Shown: piece after piece, positions 8,733 through 12,868 of the stretch
Position numbering within the stretch: position 1 is the stretch's first letter
Layout: every line of letters starts with the position of its first letter
Source of the DNA: Novosphingobium sp.
GTDB lineage: Bacteria > Pseudomonadota > Alphaproteobacteria > Sphingomonadales > Sphingomonadaceae
Direction: 5' to 3'
Assembly: GCA_028697875.1 (NCBI GenBank)
Contig: JAQVEQ010000072.1
Location: 1 to 12,868, forward strand
Length of the DNA stretch: 12,868 bases
Position numbers and translations under genes: made by a program
Notes under the pieces: generated by a model
Database searches by the model: none
Told to the model about the DNA's origin: nothing
The model's input: only the letters and a program-made list of their open reading frames with translations

Positions 8733-8764
8733 AACCCCCGCCTTTTCCCTCGGGCGGGGGTTTT
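8733..8764. terminator. Intrinsic terminator after the RcnB-family gene
   Basis: AACCCCCGCC (8733-8742) pairs perfectly with GGCGGGGGTT (8753-8762) around a 10-nt loop, and the plus strand continues TTTTCCTTT. It serves the plus-strand gene and may also stop the converging cytochrome gene, although the minus-side T-run is poorer. Confidence 0.88.
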
Positions 8765-8806
8765 CCTTTGGGCGCGGCCAGGGCAGTCCTGTCCTCGCTG
8801 GCCGAA

Positions 8807-9370
8807 TTACCCTCTGGGCGTGCCGAAAGGCAGCATGCGCCACAGGTTGCCGTCGCGGTCGATTGCCATGTGCTTGATGACGCCCAGGATATGCAGGCCG
8901 ACCAAGGCGATCATCGCACTGCCCAGCGTGGCGTGGAATTCGAGGATCTCGTGGCCGGTCTTTTCGCCGAAACCGACCGGCAGCACCGGCCAGACGATGC
9001 CGAACATGTCGATCGGCGCCTTGTAGCCCGACAGGCCGACCCAGCCGAGCAGCGGCAGGGCAAGCAGCAGGAGATAGAAGAGCCCGTGCGTGGCCCGCGC
9101 CAGCACCCGTTCCCAGATGGCGAGATGGGCGGACAAGGGCGGCGGGCGATGCACCAGCCGCCAGAGGATGCGCAGGACGGTAGCCAGCAGGATCGCCATG
9201 CCGATGGCAAAGTGCCAGCCCATCACCGCGCCGCGCTCTGCCTCGGGCAGGCCTTCCGCCGCCTCGGCAATGCGCCAGTTGGCAATGACGGCGATCGCAA
9301 TGACCCAATGCAGGATCATCGCGACGAACGAATAGCGGTTCCGGCCCGCCGGGGTTCCAATGCTCTCCAT
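8807..9370 (-). CDS. Cytochrome b561 (dihaem b-type membrane cytochrome)
   Basis: The product is 187 residues from the ATG at 9370, an inner-membrane protein of the prokaryotic cytochrome b561 (CybB-like) family with four predicted helices. The four haem-ligand histidines are recognisable: His21 (ILHW, helix 1), His53 (GWHFAIG, helix 2), and His146 and His160 in helix 4 (EFHATLG, GLHILG). The 14-residue spacing of the last two equals that of His137 and His151 in E. coli CybB, a superoxide:ubiquinone oxidoreductase. A further His in THGLF precedes helix 3. The role is electron transfer with the quinone pool; the donor here is unknown. An in-frame GTG two codons upstream (9376) is an alternative start. 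Neither start has a clear ribosome site, and a promoter-like element directly upstream suggests a leaderless message. It is divergent from the oxygenase gene, 92 bp away. Confidence 0.93.
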   Translation of the reverse strand: MESIGTPAGRNRYSFVAMILHWVIAIAVIANWRIAEAAEGLPEAERGAVMGWHFAIGMAILLATVLRILWRLVHRPPPLSAHLAIWERVLARATHGLFYLLLLALPLLGWVGLSGYKAPIDMFGIVWPVLPVGFGEKTGHEILEFHATLGSAMIALVGLHILGVIKHMAIDRDGNLWRMLPFGTPRG

Positions 9371-9377
9371 GGGCACG

Positions 9378-9405
9378 ATCTTAACTGTGCCTGCATATTC
9401 GGCAA
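9378..9405 (-). promoter_or_regulatory. Candidate promoter giving a leaderless cytochrome b561 mRNA
   Basis: The minus strand reads TTGCCG (9405-9400), 16 bp, then TAAGAT (9383-9378). Each hexamer matches 4 of 6 consensus bases. The expected start of transcription, about 7 nt on, falls on or next to the ATG at 9370, which fits the missing ribosome site. Confidence 0.3.
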
Positions 9406-9424
9406 GCCGCTTTGCGCAGCTCCC

Positions 9425-9454
9425 TTGCGGGCGGCGACATCCGGCCCCTAGAGT
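9425..9454 (+). promoter_or_regulatory. Candidate promoter giving a leaderless oxygenase mRNA
   Basis: The plus strand reads TTGCGG (9425-9430), 18 bp, then TAGAGT (9449-9454). The expected start falls at about 9461-9463, on the ATG of the oxygenase gene, which also lacks a clear ribosome site. The hexamers are imperfect. Confidence 0.25.
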
Positions 9455-9462
9455 GCCCGGCG

Positions 9463-10146
9463 ATGAAACTGTTCAAGCGAATAAGCGCGAAAGTCCCCGA
9501 CCAGGATGCCCTCGCCCGCATCGGCGCGACCGTGCGCGAACGGCTCGCAGCCGACCCCCATGCCCACAAGCTGCCGACCGAGGACGCGGAAATCTACGCC
9601 TTGGGCGCCTTCCTCGACACGGCCGAATGCTGGCAGCTGACCACCATGATCGACACGGTGGCCCAGCCGTCCACCCTGTTCGCCGCGAGCGATGCGGAAG
9701 CCGACTACCGCACGTCCTATTCGGGCAATCTCGACCCCTGCCATCCGTTCGTGCAGATGGTTTCCCGGCGGATCGACGACCTGCTCGGCCTCCCGTCCGA
9801 ATGTGGCGAAGCGCTGCAAGGCCAGCGGTACATGCCGGGCCAGCAATAAAAGGAACATCACGACTGGTTCCCGACCGACGCCGAATACTGGAAGAAGGAA
9901 CGCAAACGCGGCGGGCAGCGCAGCTGGACGGCCATGGCCTTCCTCAACGATGTCGAGGAAGGCGGGCAGACCTGGTTCACCCGGGTCGGCCTCAAGGTGA
10001 CGCCGCAAAAAGGCGCGCTGGTGGTGTGGAACAACGCCACGCCCGAGGGGATTCCCAACGAGATGACCTTGCACGCAGCCATGCCCGTGGTGAAGGGCGT
10101 GAAGCACGTCGTGACCAGATGGTACCGCGTGCGCGAATGGGGCTGA
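9463..10146 (+). pseudogene. Prolyl 4-hydroxylase-like 2OG-Fe(II) oxygenase, interrupted by one in-frame TAA
   Basis: Read through, this is 227 codons of a 2-oxoglutarate/Fe(II)-dependent dioxygenase of the prolyl-4-hydroxylase alpha-subunit type. The first part (codons 1-128) includes RTSYSGNLD, FVQMVSRRIDDLLGLP and LQGQRYMPGQQ. A TAA at 9847-9849 (codon 129) follows, then the same frame continues KEHHDWFP. The family pattern here is GQ-x-Tyr/Phe-x-x-His-x-Asp, so the stop replaces the aromatic residue; TAC or TAT to TAA is one substitution. Downstream all active-site residues remain: HxD His132/Asp134 (bases 9856-9864), distal His in TLHAAMPV, and the 2OG-binding Lys in GVKHVVTRWYR. There is no frameshift and no decay elsewhere. 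The 128-residue truncated product lacks every catalytic residue; the next internal ATG (9934) gives only 70 residues without HxD and has no ribosome site. A recent null mutation or a sequencing error is likely. Confidence 0.85.
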
Positions 10147-10147
10147 C

Positions 10148-10161
10148 GGCCGGGCCCGGCC
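10148..10161. terminator. GGCCGGGCCCGGCC palindrome between convergent genes, terminator-like
   Basis: This perfect 14-bp palindrome lies in the 36-bp gap between the oxygenase stop (10146) and the DUF1003 stop (10183). It folds as a 5-bp stem with a 4-nt loop. No T-run follows on either strand, so it is at best a weak or factor-assisted terminator. Confidence 0.3.
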
Positions 10162-10182
10162 AACCCGTCCATGCCGGTCTGC

Positions 10183-10719
10183 TTATTCGTGGTGGTCCCG
10201 TTCGGACGACCCGGTGCCTTCGATATGGCCGAGCCGGGTCAGCACCCGGTCGATCTTGCGGTGGAGCCGCAGCAGTTCGATCGTGGTGCGCAGGTTGACC
10301 TCGTAGTCGTGACGCGCGGCCACCCGGTCCTTCTTCGCCTGGCGGTTCTGGCTCATCATGATGATCGGCGCCTGGATCGCGGCCAGCATCGACAGCATCA
10401 GATTGAGGAAGATGTAAGGATAGGCATCGAAGGGGTGGAGGCCGAGACTTTCCAGCACCCGGCTGTTGACCACCATCCACGCAAACAGCACCAGCATGAA
10501 GCCGCCGATGAAGGCCCAGCTGCCGCCGACGGCCGCGACCTTGTCGGCCATGCGATCGCCGACAGTCATCTTGGCGGCGGCCCGCTCGTCGGCATCAAGC
10601 CCGATCACTTCGCCAGCGGAGACGCGGTGCAGCACGGCCCGTTCTTCCGGGTCCAGTTCGTCGAACGGACGGCCGAGGACATCCTGGGCGAGCGCCTCGG
10701 GACTGGTATCGAGTTTCAT
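10183..10719 (-). CDS. DUF1003 family membrane protein
   Basis: The product is 178 residues from the ATG at 10719; the minus strand has GGAGAGGTGGGG just upstream. The function of the family is unknown. The sequence shows a soluble N-terminus (1-60), the conserved block GDRMADKVAAVGGSWAFI leading into membrane helix 1 (about 67-86), and a second helix (about 100-122) in the block YPYIFLNLMLSMLAAIQAP. This runs into the hallmark IMMSQNRQAKKDR on the cytoplasmic side. A basic amphipathic C-terminal tail (about 130-178) ends in DHHE. The frame stays open to a TTG at 10740, but the ATG is better placed. It starts 22 bp after the lysyl-tRNA synthetase stop on the same strand, so co-transcription is likely, although a functional link is not established. 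Confidence 0.9.
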   Translation of the reverse strand: MKLDTSPEALAQDVLGRPFDELDPEERAVLHRVSAGEVIGLDADERAAAKMTVGDRMADKVAAVGGSWAFIGGFMLVLFAWMVVNSRVLESLGLHPFDAYPYIFLNLMLSMLAAIQAPIIMMSQNRQAKKDRVAARHDYEVNLRTTIELLRLHRKIDRVLTRLGHIEGTGSSERDHHE

Positions 10720-10741
10720 ACAGCCCCACCTCTCCGGCAAG

Positions 10742-12355
10742 TTACTGGGACAGAGCCTCTTCGATCAGCTTGCGCGTGTTGGCAATGCCGTAAAGCGCGA
10801 TGAAGCTGCCCATGCGCGGCCCCTGCGACGAGCCGAGCAGGGTTTCGTAAAGCGCCTTGAACCAATCGCGCAGGCTTTCGAAACCGTAGGCTTCGTCCTT
10901 GCCGATCTCGTAGACCCTGGTCTGGATCTCTTCCGCCGGGGTCTCCTCGCCGAGGCTCGCCAGTTCGGCATCGAGCGCCTTCAACGCCGCCGCTTCGTTT
11001 TCCGCCGGCGCGCGGCGATGCAGCGTGGGCAGCACGAAATCGCGGTTATAGGCCAAGGCCGGATCGACCAGGTTGTTGAGTTCGGGATGGTCCGCCGGGT
11101 TCGCGTCGTGGACGTAGTTGCCGAGATAGGACCAGACCTGCTCGTGCGTGGCATGGGGGCCGAGCACGCCGACGAGGTTGAGCAGCAGGCCGAACGTCAC
11201 TGCCAGCTTGTCGCCCGCGCCCGGGGCCTCTGCCCCGTCCACGCCGCCATTGGCGCGCAGCAGGTGCCACGCCGGGTTGCCGAGCTGCTTGTCGAGTTCC
11301 TGCTTGGCGAGGTTCTCGCGGAACTGCCAGTATTCGTCGACCGCGCGCGGGATCACCCCGATGTGGAGCTGCTTGGCGCTCTTGGGCTCGCGGAAGAGGT
11401 AGAAGCCGAGGCTTTCCTCCGTGCCGTAACGCAGCCATTCCTCGATCGTCAGGCCGTTGCCCTTGGACTTGGAGATCTTCTCCCCGTTCTCGTCGAGGAA
11501 CAGTTCGTAGATCAGCCCTTCCGGGCGGTGCCCGCCGAGGATCTTGGCGATCTTGCCCGATTGGGTCAGGCTGTCGGTCAGGTCCTTGCCGCACATTTCA
11601 TAATCGACGCCCAGCGCCACCCAGCGCATCGCCCAGTCGACCTTCCACTGCAACTTGGCCTGCCCGCCGAGGATCGACTGTTCGACAACAGTGCCATCCT
11701 CGTCGGTGAAGCGGACCATGCCGGTTTCGGCATCGAGCACTTCGACCGGCACCTGCAACACCACGCCGCTTGCCGGGCTGACCGGCAGGACCGGCGAATA
11801 GGTCTTGCGCCGTTCCTCGCGCAGGGTCGGCAGCATGACGTCCATGATCGCCAGGTAATTGCGCAGGACGTTCTTCAGCGCCTCGTCGAATGCCCCCGAA
11901 TTGTAGCGGTCCGACGCGGAAACGAACTCGTAGTCGAAGCCGAAGCGGTCGAGGAATTCGCGCAGCATCGCGTTGTTGTGATGGGCGAAGCTCTCGTACT
12001 TCCCGAAGGGGTCGGGAATGCGCGACAGCGGCTTGCCGAGATTGGCCGCCAGCATGTCCCGATTGGGAATGTTGTCGGGCACCTTGCGCAGCCCGTCCAT
12101 GTCGTCGCTGAACGCGACCAGCCGGGTCGGCGCGCTGCCGGTCAGCGCTTCGTAGGCGCGGCGTACCAGCGTCGTGCGCAGCACTTCCTGGAAAGTGCCG
12201 ATATGCGGCAGGCCCGAAGGACCATAACCGGTTTCGAACAGCACCGGCTCACCGTTCGGTTTCCCGTTGGGATAACGCTTGGCAAGCTTGCGCGCCTCCT
12301 CGAACGGCCAGGCCTTGGACGTCTTTGCGGCTTCGATCAGGGTGCTGTCATTCAT
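10742..12355 (-). CDS. lysK: Lysine--tRNA ligase, class I
   Basis: The product is 537 residues, within the usual range for class I lysyl-tRNA synthetase, which charges tRNA-Lys with lysine using ATP in the cytoplasm. It is the Rossmann-fold class I enzyme found in archaea, alphaproteobacteria and spirochaetes, unrelated to E. coli LysS. The HIGH-type motif is GYGPSGLPHIGT, ending at residue 54 (His51, Gly53), and the KMSKS-type motif is KISKSKGN at 293-300. The C-terminal half carries the helical anticodon-binding cage typical of the family, ending in GIANTRKLIEEALSQ. The start at 12355 has AAAGGG at 7-nt spacing on the minus strand; an upstream in-frame codon at 12400 gives a basic extension with no family support and is not used. 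No class II lysS is visible in this window. It is first in a likely two-gene unit with the DUF1003 gene and divergent from the amidohydrolase. Confidence 0.96.
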   Translation of the reverse strand: MNDSTLIEAAKTSKAWPFEEARKLAKRYPNGKPNGEPVLFETGYGPSGLPHIGTFQEVLRTTLVRRAYEALTGSAPTRLVAFSDDMDGLRKVPDNIPNRDMLAANLGKPLSRIPDPFGKYESFAHHNNAMLREFLDRFGFDYEFVSASDRYNSGAFDEALKNVLRNYLAIMDVMLPTLREERRKTYSPVLPVSPASGVVLQVPVEVLDAETGMVRFTDEDGTVVEQSILGGQAKLQWKVDWAMRWVALGVDYEMCGKDLTDSLTQSGKIAKILGGHRPEGLIYELFLDENGEKISKSKGNGLTIEEWLRYGTEESLGFYLFREPKSAKQLHIGVIPRAVDEYWQFRENLAKQELDKQLGNPAWHLLRANGGVDGAEAPGAGDKLAVTFGLLLNLVGVLGPHATHEQVWSYLGNYVHDANPADHPELNNLVDPALAYNRDFVLPTLHRRAPAENEAAALKALDAELASLGEETPAEEIQTRVYEIGKDEAYGFESLRDWFKALYETLLGSSQGPRMGSFIALYGIANTRKLIEEALSQ

Positions 12356-12465
12356 GGGGCTGCCCTTTCGCGGAGATGCGCGCTTTTCGCAAGTGCGCAA
12401 AATCCGTCACCTGCTGCTTGGGGGATGCAATTCATCCTCCCCTCCTCTATCCCCGGCCGCGGAAG

Positions 12466-12470
12466 AGGAG
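12466..12470 (+). promoter_or_regulatory. Ribosome binding site of the amidohydrolase gene
   Basis: AGGAG, part of GAAGAGGAG, lies 6 nt before the ATG at 12477. It sets the start of a gene that runs out of the window. Confidence 0.85.
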
Positions 12471-12476
12471 ACACAC

Positions 12477-12868
12477 ATGCACAAACCCAGGCTGGCCTGG
12501 CTGGCAGCGGCCCTGTTCGCCACGGCGTTCGCGGGAAGCGCCGCGCAAGCGGAACCGGCAACGCTCTATCACGGCGGCACGATCATCACCATGGACGGCG
12601 ACAGCCCCCAGACGGTCGAGGCCGTGGTCGCGCGCGACGGCCGGATCGCCTTTGCCGGGCCCGAAGCGGAAGCGCGCACCGTCGCGGGCGCGGACGCCGC
12701 CGACCGCGACCTTCACGGCGCGACCATGCTGCCGGGTTTCATCGATGCCCATTCCCACTTCACTGCCGCGCTGCAGGGCGCCAGCACGCTCGACCTGACC
12801 GACCCGTCGCTGCCCCCGGTCAAGGACATTGCCGGCCTGCTCGCCGCGCTGCACACCTATGCGGAAGA
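12477..12868 (+). CDS. Exported metal-dependent amidohydrolase, N-terminal part (3' truncated by window)
   Basis: Only 130 complete codons are visible before the window ends. Residues 1-25 form a signal peptide: Lys/Arg near the start, an Ala/Leu/Phe core and cleavage after SAAQA, so the enzyme is probably periplasmic or outer-membrane associated. From residue 29 the sequence TLYHGGTIITMDGDSP, the strand VEAVVARDGRIAFAG and the block MLPGFIDAHSHF match the N-terminus of the amidohydrolase 3 (YtcJ-like) family. His92 and His94 in the HSH triad are the first metal ligands of the TIM barrel. The remaining ligands and the substrate pocket are outside the window, so no substrate can be named. The ribosome site is near-consensus. 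The gene is divergent from lysK across 121 bp. Confident as amidohydrolase; subfamily likely. Confidence 0.9.
   Translation, partial: MHKPRLAWLAAALFATAFAGSAAQAEPATLYHGGTIITMDGDSPQTVEAVVARDGRIAFAGPEAEARTVAGADAADRDLHGATMLPGFIDAHSHFTAALQGASTLDLTDPSLPPVKDIAGLLAALHTYAE

Noticed and set aside
9412..9849. TTG start at 9412 for the oxygenase gene
   Set aside because: The extra 17 residues have no ribosome site and no family match. The ATG at 9463 gives MKLFKRISAKV, a normal N-terminus.
9934..10146. Separate small gene of 70 codons
   Set aside because: It is simply the C-terminal part of the interrupted oxygenase, in the same frame as the 5' part. There is no ribosome site, and the fragment lacks HxD.
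12384..12437. Imperfect dyads TTTTCGCA/TGCGCAAAA and GGATG-CAATT-CATCC between lysK and the amidohydrolase gene
   Set aside because: The first needs a bulge and the second has only 5-bp arms. Neither aligns with a convincing promoter, so they are not called as operators.

Overview
The window is high-GC DNA with the strong third-position G/C bias of an alphaproteobacterium. The most likely source is a sphingomonad (Sphingomonas, Novosphingobium or Erythrobacter type). This rests on an alphaproteobacterial-style SMC hinge, a class I rather than class II lysyl-tRNA synthetase, and the mix of an RcnB-family secreted protein, cytochrome b561, DUF1003 and prolyl-4-hydroxylase-like genes. The taxonomy is inferred; there is no rRNA here. 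Nothing looks mobile: I saw no transposase, integrase, tRNA, CRISPR array or plasmid/phage module. It reads as ordinary chromosome.

Layout. Bases 1-2257 (+) are the C-terminal two thirds of smc. After a 357-bp gap with hairpins comes ettA (2615-4294, +), the ABC-F translation factor. It converges on an rhlE-type DEAD-box RNA helicase gene (4370-6091, -), and a strong bidirectional terminator separates them. Upstream of rhlE is a leader with two hairpins and a TGTGC-N6-GCACA element. Next on the minus strand is a CLC-family H+/Cl- exchanger gene (6324-7658), divergent from a secreted RcnB-family protein gene (7862-8695, +). That gene converges on a cytochrome b561 gene (8807-9370, -) across a second strong terminator. 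The cytochrome gene is divergent from a 2-oxoglutarate/Fe(II) prolyl-4-hydroxylase-like gene (9463-10146, +), whose frame is cut by one in-frame TAA exactly at the residue before the metal-binding HxD motif. A DUF1003 membrane protein gene (10183-10719, -) lies 22 bp downstream of the class I lysyl-tRNA synthetase gene (10742-12355, -) and is probably co-transcribed with it. An exported amidohydrolase gene starts at 12477 (+) and runs off the window.

Functionally the window is a set of short, mostly independent transcription units: chromosome organisation (smc), translation and RNA metabolism (ettA, rhlE, lysK), and envelope or ion/redox functions (clc exchanger, RcnB-like protein, cytochrome b561, DUF1003, exported amidohydrolase). 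I found no convincing new multi-gene system. The most notable observation is the single-codon lesion in the otherwise intact 2OG-Fe(II) oxygenase gene. Next in interest are the structured leader and possible operator in front of rhlE, and promoters at 9378-9454 that would give leaderless transcripts for two divergent genes.
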